DNA of 39,250 bases, taken from NCBI GenBank assembly GCA_938003745.1, contig CALKXS010000001.1, positions 1 to 39,250 of the forward strand, in the 5' to 3' direction. Source of the DNA: an uncultured Algibacter sp. (GTDB taxonomy: Bacteria > Bacteroidota > Bacteroidia > Flavobacteriales > Flavobacteriaceae). A program made the position numbers and the translations under genes. Below the pieces are notes generated by a model. The model made no database searches, was not told the DNA's origin, and worked only from the letters and a program-made list of their open reading frames with translations. Shown here one piece after another: positions 10,632 to 18,315 of the stretch. Each line of letters starts with the position of its first letter. Within the stretch, counting starts at the first letter, position 1.

Positions 10632-10834
10632 TATTTTCTAGCTTTTACTTTTTGCTCAATACGTTTAGACACTAGTAAAATAAGCATAATTAGTACTGCG
10701 CAAAGTGATGCCATAATAGTAATAAGTGCAACCAAGCTTTCTCCTGCAAAGGGCGCGCTAAAATTAACTTGAGTAATATTAAAGGAAATTAATGCTAGGC
10801 CTATTATGATAATTAATATAGTAAATATTTTCAT
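10631..10834 (-). CDS. Small membrane protein, 67 residues
   Basis: There are two hydrophobic helices (about 3-21 and 33-57) separated by a short loop, with a basic C-terminal tail (KRIEQKVKARK). No family is recognised. Its stop overlaps the start of the flavoprotein gene, so the two are probably expressed together, perhaps with this one as a membrane anchor; that role is inference. The ATG at 10834 follows an AT-rich leader. Confidence 0.7.
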   Translation of the reverse strand: MKIFTILIIIIGLALISFNITQVNFSAPFAGESLVALITIMASLCAVLIMLILLVSKRIEQKVKARK

Positions 10835-10906
10835 TTGTGTGTTTTGATTTTATACAATATTGAATAATGTCTGCAATAATAGAGGTCTTTTTACTTTGAA
10901 TATGTC

Positions 10907-11011
10907 CTACTTTTTACGTAAATCAATTGAAATAGGAATTTTTCCTACAATATAAATGACGGCAAATAATACCATAAAAGCCGTAAAGATTTTTTTAATA
11001 TTTAATTGCAT
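10907..11011 (-). CDS. Microprotein of 34 residues, single membrane helix
   Basis: A short open frame reads MQLNIKKIFTAF, then MVLFAVIYIVGKIPIS, then IDLRKK, ending in TAG. It has a basic N-terminus, one hydrophobic helix of about 16 residues (10-26) and a charged tail, as single-span microproteins do. It is 72 bp upstream of the 67-residue membrane protein gene and in the same direction. I recall closely similar tiny proteins in other flavobacteria, but cannot name a family. It is short, so chance remains possible. Confidence 0.55.
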   Translation of the reverse strand: MQLNIKKIFTAFMVLFAVIYIVGKIPISIDLRKK

Positions 11012-11110
11012 GATTGCAATTTTTAAATTTTTCGGCAAAAGTAGATTATTATTTTAATTAAATTCGAATTCAAAATAACTATTTTTGCTTCCTACAAGAT
11101 AATTAATTTT

Positions 11111-11674
11111 ATGTTTCAATTAGGAAAAACTATTGTGTCTGAGGACATTATAAAAAAAGATTTTTTATGTAATCTATCTGCTTGTAAAGGCGCTTGTTGT
11201 GTTGATGGAGATGCAGGAGCACCGCTTGAAAAGGGTGAGATTAAGATTCTGGAAGATATTTATCCTAAAGTAAAACCGTTTTTACGTCAAGAAGGTGTTG
11301 ATGCCATTGAGGCTCAAGGCGCTTATATTGCGACAGAAGATGGCGATTTAGAAACACCGCTAATTGATGGTGCAGATTGTGCCTATGTGATTTTTGATGA
11401 CAAAAACGTAGCGCTTTGTGCTATTGAAGAAGCTTATAATCAAGGAGAGGTGTCGTGGAAAAAGCCAGTATCTTGTCATTTATATCCTATTCGTGTTGAT
11501 GACTACACAGAGTTTTCAGCAGTAAACTACCATAAATGGCAAATTTGTGATGATGCTTGTGAACTTGGTGAAGAACTAGGAGTTCCTGTGTATAAATTTG
11601 TAAAAGAAGCTTTGATTAGAAAGTTTGGTAAAGATTGGTATATGGAGTTAGAGAAGGTTGCAGAAACATTATAA
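11111..11674 (+). CDS. DUF3109 family cysteine-rich protein
   Basis: This 187-residue protein has the DUF3109 pattern: CNLSACKGACC at 21-31, a central DCAYVIFDD...CAIEEAY, PVSCHLYPIRV, and a C-terminal ICDDACELG. The spaced cysteines suggest a bound metal or Fe-S cluster, by analogy with YkgJ-type zinc/iron-binding proteins; which metal is not known to me. It is a single gene. A TATTTTTG match to the -7 consensus lies at 11090-11097, only 14 bp before the ATG. An inverted repeat at 11725-11748 follows the stop. Confidence 0.88.
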   Translation: MFQLGKTIVSEDIIKKDFLCNLSACKGACCVDGDAGAPLEKGEIKILEDIYPKVKPFLRQEGVDAIEAQGAYIATEDGDLETPLIDGADCAYVIFDDKNVALCAIEEAYNQGEVSWKKPVSCHLYPIRVDDYTEFSAVNYHKWQICDDACELGEELGVPVYKFVKEALIRKFGKDWYMELEKVAETL

Positions 11675-12181
11675 ATTTTAATACAGAGAAGTTTTTGAAG
11701 TAAAATGACCAAAAAACATAAATTTACACTTGTTCATATATAAGTGTATTATTGTTATACTTTTTTGTTGTAATTAAATAAGTATTCTTTTAGTTAGAAA
11801 AAAAATTTTGTATATTATATTATTATTTCTTTGAAAAAATTAACGGTCTTCTTTTTAGTTAAAAATCAGTAAAAATTTATGAGGTGACGTATTGAAAAAA
11901 GGATTCTTTTCTAAAAGAATTATGTCTATTTTTTTAGAAATTTAGAATACCAAGTTTTACGGTGCTTTAGCGAGTTTTGTTAATTTTAAATACCTGATTA
12001 CTAGTGATTTGACTATGCTATAGAAAAGGGTTCGAAAAGTGATAAATCATGTATTTTGTTAAAAACTCGCTTGCATTGTTTATAACTATGCCTTTCTTTT
12101 TTGAGGTCTTTTTTGAATCTTTGTTACTCAAAAAACAGAAGCTAGTTTTCGACCAAAAAAAACATAAAAAAACATAAAACA
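11675..12181. other. Long leader/intergenic region before nrdB
   Basis: There is no gene in about 500 bases. It contains a 7-bp perfect inverted repeat TACACTT/AAGTGTA with a 10-base loop at 11725-11748 (terminator of the DUF3109 gene or an operator) and a small hairpin ATTCTTTT-ctaa-AAGAAT near 11903-11921. The nrdB promoter must be here, but no TTG plus TAnnTTTG pair at the right spacing was found. I did not find a pair of NrdR-like boxes with the standard layout. Confidence 0.5.
11725..11748. promoter_or_regulatory. Inverted repeat TACACTT-N10-AAGTGTA
   Basis: This is a perfect 7-bp dyad centred about 62 bases after the DUF3109 stop. The following stretch is T-rich (TTATTGTTATACTTTTTT), which suits a weak terminator. 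The sequence also resembles a transcription-factor dyad upstream of the nucleotide-reductase genes. Which role is right cannot be told from sequence alone. Confidence 0.4.
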
Positions 12182-13162
12182 ATGTCTCAAGCTATTGAAC
12201 CTATTTTACAAGAAAATAAAGATCGTTTTGTTATATTTCCTATTCAACATAATGATATTTGGCAATGGTATAAAAAGCAAGAGGCTAGTATTTGGACAGC
12301 TGAAGAAATTGATTTACATCAAGATCTTAATGATTGGAATAATGAATTAAATGATGACGAACGTTATTTTATCAAGCATATATTGGCGTTTTTCGCAGCT
12401 AGTGATGGTATTGTGAATGAAAATTTAGCAGAAAATTTTGTGTCTGAAGTACAATATACTGAAGCAAAATTCTTTTACGGTTTTCAAATCATGATGGAGA
12501 ATATTCACTCTGAAGTGTATTCTTTATTAATTGATACTTATGTAAAAGATGATAAAGAAAAAGATGCTTTATTTCAAGCTATTGAAGTGTTTCCTGCTAT
12601 TAAAGAAAAAGCAGATTGGGCGCTAAAATGGATAGATTCTCCTAGTTTTGCAGAACGCTTAATTGCTTTTGCAGCTGTAGAAGGTATTTTCTTTTCAGGT
12701 AGTTTCTGTTCTATATTCTGGCTTAAAAAACGTGGTTTATTACCAGGATTAACTTTTTCTAATGAGCTTATCTCTAGAGATGAAGGTTTACATTGCGACT
12801 TTGCTGTGCATTTACATGAAAATCATATTGTAAATAAAGTGCCAAAAGAAAGAATAACTCAAATTTTAACAAATGCGTTAGATATTGAGCGTTCATTTAT
12901 TACTGAATCTCTTCCAGCGAGTTTAATTGGTATGAATGCTAAATTAATGACACAATATTTAGAGTTTGTAACCGATAGATTACTAGGAGAGTTTGGTTGT
13001 GAGAAAGTTTACAATTCATCAAATCCTTTTGATTTTATGGATATGATATCCTTGCAAGGAAAGACTAACTTCTTCGAAAAGCGAGTGTCCGAATATCAAA
13101 AAGCAGGCGTTCTTAATAAAGAAGAGGATAAAGATAAATTCAGTTTCGACGCCGATTTTTAA
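12182..13162 (+). CDS. nrdB: Class I ribonucleotide reductase, beta subunit
   Basis: This 326-residue ferritin-like radical-generating subunit has every metal ligand and the radical tyrosine in place: Asp75 (AASDGIV), Glu106 and His109 with Tyr113 (MENIHSEVY), Glu167 (AVEGIFF), and Glu201 and His204 (DEGLHCD). The E-x-x-H-x-x-x-Y arrangement indicates a conventional tyrosyl-radical enzyme. It pairs with NrdA, encoded 258 bp downstream, to reduce NDPs to dNDPs in the cytoplasm. The nrdB-then-nrdA order is usual in Bacteroidota. The gap to nrdA is long for an operon, so nrdA may also have its own promoter. Confidence 0.97.
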   Translation: MSQAIEPILQENKDRFVIFPIQHNDIWQWYKKQEASIWTAEEIDLHQDLNDWNNELNDDERYFIKHILAFFAASDGIVNENLAENFVSEVQYTEAKFFYGFQIMMENIHSEVYSLLIDTYVKDDKEKDALFQAIEVFPAIKEKADWALKWIDSPSFAERLIAFAAVEGIFFSGSFCSIFWLKKRGLLPGLTFSNELISRDEGLHCDFAVHLHENHIVNKVPKERITQILTNALDIERSFITESLPASLIGMNAKLMTQYLEFVTDRLLGEFGCEKVYNSSNPFDFMDMISLQGKTNFFEKRVSEYQKAGVLNKEEDKDKFSFDADF

Positions 13163-13330
13163 TCGAAGAGTTTCAAATAATTATTTTTAATCTCTCAAGG
13201 TGTTCTCTTTTTATTGAACGATTAAGTAAATTTTATTATTAATGAGCTTTTTAAATAATTCATAGACATAAATCCCTCTAAAAGAATTGTTAGAATTTAT
13301 TAGAACAATCAAAAATTAACTAAACTTTGC

Positions 13331-13377
13331 CTAATTAACCATTAGAATTCAAATTTTAGAATAGCTAATTAACCATT
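13331..13377 (+). promoter_or_regulatory. Direct repeat pair upstream of nrdA
   Basis: CTAATTAACCATT occurs twice, at 13331-13343 and 13365-13377, starting 34 bp apart (about three helical turns). It ends 42 bp before the nrdA ATG. The copies are perfect over 13 bases. Such same-face repeats fit a regulator binding site in the nrdB-nrdA gap; the regulator is unknown. Confidence 0.4.
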
Positions 13378-13419
13378 TTTCTGAAGGTGTATCAGAAAAA
13401 ATAAAAACCGTTTAAAAGT

Positions 13420-15909
13420 ATGTTTGTAGTAAAAAGAGATGGCAGGAAAGAGCAGATCATGTTCGACAAGATTACAGCTAGAGTTAGAAAGTTATGCTAT
13501 GGGTTAAACGAATTGGTAGACCCGTTAAAAGTGGCAATGCGAGTTATAGAAGGTTTGTATGACGGTGTAACGACTAGCGAACTTGATAATCTTGCTGCAG
13601 AAGTTGCTGCAACTATGACAACTGCACACCCAGATTATGCACGTTTAGCTGCTAGAATATCGGTGTCTAACTTACATAAAAACACTAAGAAAACATTTAG
13701 TGATGTTATGGAAGATTTACACAAATATGTAAATCCAAGAACAGGAAAAGATGCACCTCTTTTAGCTGATGATGTTTATAAAGTTATTATGGATAATAAA
13801 GATAGATTAGACTCTACTATGATTTATAATCGCGATTTTGGTTATGACTACTTTGGTTTTAAAACATTAGAACGTTCTTATCTTTTAAAATTAAACGGAC
13901 AAATAGCTGAACGCCCTCAACACATGCTTATGCGTGTTTCAATAGGAATTCATTTAAATGATTTAGATGCTGCCATTGAGACTTATGAGTTAATGTCTAA
14001 AAAATATTTTACACACGCTACGCCAACATTATTCAATTCAGGTACACCAAAACCACAAATGTCTTCTTGTTTCTTATTAACAATGAAAGATGATAGTATT
14101 GATGGTATATATGATACGTTAAAGCAAACTGCTAAAATATCACAATCTGCAGGAGGTATTGGATTGGCTATACATAACATACGTGCAACTGGAAGTTATA
14201 TTGCTGGTACAAACGGAACGAGTAATGGTATAGTGCCAATGTTACAAGTTTACAATGATACAGCACGTTATGTAGATCAAGGAGGAGGAAAACGTAAAGG
14301 AAGTTTTGCTGTTTATCTTGAAACTTGGCATGCTGACATTTTTGAATTTTTAGATTTAAAAAAGAATCATGGTAAAGAAGAAATGCGAGCACGTGATTTA
14401 TTTTATGCGATGTGGATTTCAGATTTATTCATGAAACGTGTAGAAGAAGATGGTGATTGGACGTTAATGTGCCCTAACGAATGTCCAGGAATGGATGAAG
14501 TGCATAGTGATGCCTTTGAAGCATTATACTTAAAGTACGAAAGTGAAGGTAAAGGTCGTAAAACAATTAAGGCACGTGAACTTTGGGAAAAAATATTAGA
14601 ATCTCAAATTGAAACTGGTACGCCATATATGTTGTATAAGGATGCGGCAAACCGTAAATCTAATCAGCAAAACTTAGGAACCATTCGTTCTTCAAACTTA
14701 TGTACAGAGATTATGGAGTATACTGCTCCAGATGAGGTTGCTGTATGTAATTTAGCATCTATTGCTTTGCCAATGTTTGTAAAGAATGGTGAGTTTGATC
14801 ATAAAGAATTGTTCCGTATCACAAAACGTGTTACTAAAAATTTAAATAGAGTAATTGATAGAAACTACTACCCTGTTATTGAAGCAGAATATTCAAATTT
14901 AAAACATCGTCCTATTGGTTTAGGCGTTCAAGGTTTAGCAGATACATTTATTCAACTGCGATTACCTTTTACAAGTGATGAAGCAAAAAAATTAAATCAA
15001 GAGATATTTGAAACGCTTTACTTCGCCGCTGTTACTGCAAGTATGGAAGAAGCAAAAGCAGATGGTCCATACCAAACTTATGAAGGTTCTCCTATTAGTA
15101 AAGGTGATTTCCAACATAACTTATGGAATTTAGAAGATGGCGATTTAAGTGGTCGTTGGGATTGGGGTAAATTACGTAAGCAAGTGCTTAAAAACGGAGT
15201 GCGTAACTCATTATTAGTAGCGCCAATGCCAACTGCATCTACATCTCAAATTCTTGGAAACAACGAATGTTTTGAGCCATATACATCTAACATTTATACA
15301 CGTCGTGTATTATCTGGAGAGTTTATTGTTGTAAACAAGCACTTATTAGAAGACTTAGTAGAATTGGGTCTTTGGAATGAGAGTTTGAAGCAAGATATTA
15401 TGAGAGCTAATGGTTCTGTGCAAAACATAGACATTATACCTCAAGATATTAAAGATTTATACAAAACCGTATGGGAGTTAAGTATGAAAGATATTATAGA
15501 CATGTCTCGTCAAAGAGGTTACTTTATAGATCAATCACAATCACTTAACTTATTCTTAGAAGGTGCAACTATGGCCAAATTAACGTCAATGCATTTCTAC
15601 GCATGGAAAAGCGGTTTAAAAACGGGAATGTATTACTTACGTACTAAAAGTGCTGTTGATGCTATTAAGTTTACTTTAAACACAACTAAGAAAGAAGAAC
15701 CAGTTGCAGAAGCTGTAGAAGTTGATGATGTTACTGCACAGCAAGAAGATGCTAAAAAAATGAAATTAGCCGCACAAAATGCAGCTAAGTTTGCTAAGAA
15801 AAATATACCCGAAGTAGATGTTGAACCTATGTCTGCTGCAGAAATGAAAGCACTAATTGCACAGGCGAAAGAAGGAGAAGGTGATGATTGTTTAATGTGT
15901 GGTTCATAA
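13420..15909 (+). CDS. nrdA: Class I ribonucleotide reductase, alpha subunit
   Basis: This is an 829-residue catalytic subunit. It has an N-terminal ATP-cone (about 1-90, [16 protein letters not shown]), the redox cysteine Cys217 (MSSCFLL), the catalytic triad Asn426-Cys428-Glu430 (NLCTEI), the second redox cysteine Cys443 (VCNLAS), and the [19 protein letters not shown] barrel motif. The C-terminal swinging-arm pair lies in DDCLMCGS. The intact ATP-cone predicts dATP feedback inhibition. A strong terminator follows at 15945-15973. There is no intein or insertion. Confidence 0.97.
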   Translation: MFVVKRDGRKEQIMFDKITARVRKLCYGLNELVDPLKVAMRVIEGLYDGVTTSELDNLAAEVAATMTTAHPDYARLAARISVSNLHKNTKKTFSDVMEDLHKYVNPRTGKDAPLLADDVYKVIMDNKDRLDSTMIYNRDFGYDYFGFKTLERSYLLKLNGQIAERPQHMLMRVSIGIHLNDLDAAIETYELMSKKYFTHATPTLFNSGTPKPQMSSCFLLTMKDDSIDGIYDTLKQTAKISQSAGGIGLAIHNIRATGSYIAGTNGTSNGIVPMLQVYNDTARYVDQGGGKRKGSFAVYLETWHADIFEFLDLKKNHGKEEMRARDLFYAMWISDLFMKRVEEDGDWTLMCPNECPGMDEVHSDAFEALYLKYESEGKGRKTIKARELWEKILESQIETGTPYMLYKDAANRKSNQQNLGTIRSSNLCTEIMEYTAPDEVAVCNLASIALPMFVKNGEFDHKELFRITKRVTKNLNRVIDRNYYPVIEAEYSNLKHRPIGLGVQGLADTFIQLRLPFTSDEAKKLNQEIFETLYFAAVTASMEEAKADGPYQTYEGSPISKGDFQHNLWNLEDGDLSGRWDWGKLRKQVLKNGVRNSLLVAPMPTASTSQILGNNECFEPYTSNIYTRRVLSGEFIVVNKHLLEDLVELGLWNESLKQDIMRANGSVQNIDIIPQDIKDLYKTVWELSMKDIIDMSRQRGYFIDQSQSLNLFLEGATMAKLTSMHFYAWKSGLKTGMYYLRTKSAVDAIKFTLNTTKKEEPVAEAVEVDDVTAQQEDAKKMKLAAQNAAKFAKKNIPEVDVEPMSAAEMKALIAQAKEGEGDDCLMCGS

Positions 15910-15944
15910 TTTTAAATTGCCCAAATTATAAGTGTTATATATTT

Positions 15945-15973
15945 AAAAGCATCTCGAAAGGGGTGCTTTTTTA
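15945..15973 (+). terminator. Intrinsic terminator of nrdA
   Basis: AAAAGCATC pairs with GGTGCTTTT (one G-U pair) around a short loop, followed by a T run. It begins 36 bases after the nrdA stop. Confidence 0.8.
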
Positions 15974-16098
15974 AAGAAAAAGCATCCTGTTTTGTTTAAA
16001 ACTTGTTGAGGATGTTTAAAACTATGCCTTTTAATTTTAATTAGTTAAGGCTATATTTGAAGTAATAATTAATAAAAGAAAGAGTTAAAAAAAGACAT

Positions 16099-16213
16099 AA
16101 AAAAAAGGATAAATAATAAATAAATATCCTTCTTGGTATTGTAATTTACAAATTTGGATCCGACCCCTAAATTGTAATTTAAATTGAAGTGAGATTAACT
16201 CATCTCCTATTTT
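16099..16213 (-). ncRNA. Candidate small RNA, about 115 nt
   Basis: The transcript is predicted to start about 7 bases after a perfect -7 box (TACTTTTG) and to end in a U run after a terminator hairpin (16105-16131). In the body, hairpin 1 is GAGAT/ATCTC (16191-16206). Hairpin 2 is formed by the minus-strand copies of 16146-16157 and 16166-16177 (10 of 12 positions pair) around a GGTCGGAT-like loop. No reading frame longer than a few codons is present. It lies between nrdA and an orphan gene, on the strand opposite both. I cannot match it to a known family. Confidence 0.55.
16105..16131 (-). terminator. Minus-strand terminator with no upstream gene
   Basis: AAGGATA and TATCCTT form a 7-bp stem. 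On the minus strand it is followed directly by a run of eight T. On the plus strand no T run follows, so it acts leftward. No minus-strand protein gene lies upstream, which points to the small RNA. Confidence 0.7.
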
Positions 16214-16219
16214 GTTCTT

Positions 16220-16250
16220 CAAAAGTACAAGATTAGAATCTTCTAACCAA
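16220..16250 (-). promoter_or_regulatory. Promoter of candidate small RNA, with internal dyad
   Basis: On the minus strand TTG (16250-16248), exactly 20 bases, then TACTTTTG (16227-16220) reproduce the Bacteroidota TTG-N19/20-TAnnTTTG promoter. A perfect dyad TTAGAA-TC-TTCTAA (16233-16246) fills the spacer between the two elements, where a repressor would block RNA polymerase. Confidence 0.6.
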
Positions 16251-16401
16251 GTTAAATATTTCAATAAAACTTTAAGCAGTTGGAAACATATGTTATATAG
16301 GGACTTATGATTCTTATTAATTTATTAACTGTTTTAAGTGTTTTGTTAATAACCCATGTAAAAATAATAACACAAGGGTGAAAATTTAATTTAAAAATAG
16401 T

Positions 16402-16911
16402 ATGATTATAAAAAACCAACAGGGATTACCAGTAGAGCATAATGATGGAGATTTTAAAAGATTTATCTCGTTAATATTAGAGAATGCTCCTAAATATAAA
16501 AAGTTCAAGTTACATGAGTTAAAACGTGTTTTAAATTTATCTAAAAGAGAAAAAGCTATTTTTAGTGAGTTGTCTAGAGATATGAGAGTTTACCTTGTAG
16601 AAAATAATCTTGCAAAACAGACGGAACGTCTTAAATTATTATTAATAGAAAAGGAAAATAGTGTAATGATTGACAATAGTATTACAAATTATGGAGATAA
16701 TTACGGTATTCAATCTTCCTCTAGTCAATTTGAAAAATCGGTCAACATAAACACTAATTATACTTCAAGCAATGTTTCTAAGCAGAAACCTTTAGTAACA
16801 AGGTTTTTTAACAACTCATGGCTTGTTATGATTTTTAGTTTGCTAATTGGAGCAGTCTTTAATACAAAAAGGATTAAAGATTGGATTGACATGGCTATCT
16901 CCAATTTTTGA
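16402..16911 (+). CDS. Orphan protein with C-terminal membrane helix
   Basis: This 169-residue protein has no family I recognise. Residues 1-90 are charged and helical (DFKRFISLILENAPKYKKFK, SKREKAIFSELSRDM) and look like a small helical, perhaps helix-turn-helix-like, domain. Residues 90-130 are Asn/Ser-rich low complexity (NSITNYGDNYGIQSSSSQ), and one hydrophobic helix spans about 139-157 (SWLVMIFSLLIGAVF). A soluble N-terminal domain tethered by a flexible linker to the inner membrane is the likely architecture. It is a single gene with about 430 bases of non-coding sequence before it and a strong terminator after it. Function unknown. Confidence 0.75.
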   Translation: MIIKNQQGLPVEHNDGDFKRFISLILENAPKYKKFKLHELKRVLNLSKREKAIFSELSRDMRVYLVENNLAKQTERLKLLLIEKENSVMIDNSITNYGDNYGIQSSSSQFEKSVNINTNYTSSNVSKQKPLVTRFFNNSWLVMIFSLLIGAVFNTKRIKDWIDMAISNF

Positions 16912-16928
16912 TTTTGTAATTTTAATAG

Positions 16929-16963
16929 AAAAAGCACCCAGATTTAAATTTGGGTGCTTTTTT
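16929..16963. terminator. Bidirectional intrinsic terminator
   Basis: AAAAAGCACCCA pairs with TGGGTGCTTTTT, with A and T runs on the two sides, so it can serve both the orphan gene (plus) and the convergent OmpA-family gene (minus). Confidence 0.88.
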
Positions 16964-16990
16964 ATTACTATACGTTTTTTAACCCAAATA

Positions 16991-17839
16991 TTAATTCGAA
17001 GCCATTAAAGCAAAAAACTTATCAATATTTGGAAGAATAACAATGCGTGTTCTTCTATTTCTTGCTCTGTTTTCCCACGTTTTATTATTTGTAAGTGGTT
17101 GGTAGCTACTTCTACCTGCAGCAATTAATTTCTCTGGTGCTACATCAAATTTATGTTGTAGTTTTCTAACTACAGATGTTGCTCTTAATACACTTAAATC
17201 CCAGTTGTCTGAAACTTTTTCAGTATTTATTCCTCTTGAATCAGTATGGCCTTCAACCATAACATCTAAGCTAGGTTCAGAGTTAATAACATCCGCTAAT
17301 TTCTTTAATATTTTATCGGCTTTAGAGCTTACTATATAGCTTCCGCTGTTAAATAGCATTTTATCAGAAATAGAAATCATAACAACAGTTTCATTAATGT
17401 TGATAGCAATATCTTCATCTTCACTTACTGATTCTGAATTAATAGCCTTTTCTAAGTTATAAGCTACAGCAAGATTCATAGAGTCTTTTAGTGTTTTTGC
17501 TTGACTTAGTTTAGCTGCATCAACGTTTGCTAATGTAGCAAGCATTTTTGCTTTTGCATTATTAGAGATTACAGCGCCGTTTTCTAATGTTTTAAACTTA
17601 GAGTTGCTTTCTTCTGTAAGCGTTCCTACATCTTCTTTTAAAGACGTTATTTTAGTGTTATAGTCGTCTACTCTTGCTTGAATTTTTGCAAACTTAGTTT
17701 CTAAATCTTCTTTAGCAACTCTTGTTTTAGTTAATTCACTTTTAATTTCACCGTTTACATGCTCTAAGGCAAGGTATTTCTTTTTTGAAACACAAGAAAA
17801 AGTAAGGGCAACTAATAATAAAATTGAAATTTTCTTCAT
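16991..17839 (-). CDS. OmpA family peptidoglycan-associated lipoprotein
   Basis: This 282-residue protein has a lipoprotein signal ending LTFSC (Cys16). A coiled-coil segment follows at about 25-90 (heptad-rich, ELTKTRVAKEDLETKFAKIQ), then a C-terminal OmpA/MotB domain (about 145-270). Key motifs are MLFNSGSYIV, VEGHTDSRG and NRARNRRTRI, which contact diaminopimelate of peptidoglycan. It anchors the outer membrane to the cell wall. The coiled coil suggests oligomerisation or spanning of the periplasm. It is monocistronic, with terminators on both sides. Confidence 0.92.
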   Translation of the reverse strand: MKKISILLLVALTFSCVSKKKYLALEHVNGEIKSELTKTRVAKEDLETKFAKIQARVDDYNTKITSLKEDVGTLTEESNSKFKTLENGAVISNNAKAKMLATLANVDAAKLSQAKTLKDSMNLAVAYNLEKAINSESVSEDEDIAININETVVMISISDKMLFNSGSYIVSSKADKILKKLADVINSEPSLDVMVEGHTDSRGINTEKVSDNWDLSVLRATSVVRKLQHKFDVAPEKLIAAGRSSYQPLTNNKTWENRARNRRTRIVILPNIDKFFALMASN

Positions 17840-17976
17840 AATAAAAAACTTTGGTTTGCATTATTTACGATAAAAAGATAATTATAGACGTTGATTGGTT
17901 AAAAGTTTTAGCGTTTTGAAACCTAAACCCAAATCTTATCATTTTAAATGTCTGATAATGAGTATTCTAAAATAAG

Positions 17977-18004
17977 AAAAAGCACACTAGAAAAGTGTGC
18001 TTTT
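17977..18004 (-). terminator. Intrinsic terminator after ppnP
   Basis: AAAAGCACAC pairs with GTGTGCTTTT around a 7-base loop. It lies 24 bases beyond the ppnP stop in the direction of transcription. Confidence 0.85.
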
Positions 18005-18028
18005 AGATATGGTTTTATAAAAGGATGT

Positions 18029-18310
18029 TTATTTATACTGACATAAATAAGCTGTTTGTTCATAAACTTTTACCTGAAATTTTTCGTTGGCATCAATTTC
18101 ATAAGCTTCTCCTGCTTTGTAAGTTTGCCATTCTGAAGCTCCTGGAAGCTTAACTGTCATTTCTCCTTCAACAACAATCATAGTTTCATGTGTAGAGGTT
18201 CCAAATTCGTATTCTCCAGCTTCCATTACGCCAACTGTAGAATTTCCTTTTGCAGACTTGTAACCTAAAGATTTTACGTTACCATCAAAATATTCGTTTG
18301 CAGAAATCAT
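18029..18310 (-). CDS. ppnP: Pyrimidine/purine nucleoside phosphorylase PpnP
   Basis: This 93-residue single-domain cupin has the length and pattern of PpnP (formerly DUF1255/YaiE): NEYFDGNVKSLGY, VGVMEAGEYEFGTSTHETM, VVEGEMTVKLPG and the final AYLCQYK. The family splits nucleosides with phosphate into base and ribose-1-phosphate with broad specificity, in the cytoplasm. The ATG is 5 bp beyond the stop of the upstream TonB-dependent receptor gene, so the two are almost certainly one transcript. Confidence 0.92.
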   Translation of the reverse strand: MISANEYFDGNVKSLGYKSAKGNSTVGVMEAGEYEFGTSTHETMIVVEGEMTVKLPGASEWQTYKAGEAYEIDANEKFQVKVYEQTAYLCQYK

Positions 18311-18315
18311 ATATA

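Larger units (their letters stand above)
15974..16401. other. Intergenic region housing a candidate minus-strand small RNA
   Basis: There is no protein-coding frame with recognisable features. The stretch holds a complete set of minus-strand transcription signals (-33, dyad, -7, structured body, terminator), listed separately, between 16099 and 16250. The remaining stretch to the gene at 16402 shows nothing recognisable. Confidence 0.6.

Noticed and set aside
12027-12045. GGGTTCGAAA as a tRNA T-arm
   Set aside because: No acceptor, anticodon or D-arm can be built around it.
17840-17940. Phased TTAAC array upstream of the OmpA-family gene
   Set aside because: Searched by eye; no 11-bp series or TTTG -7 element was found.
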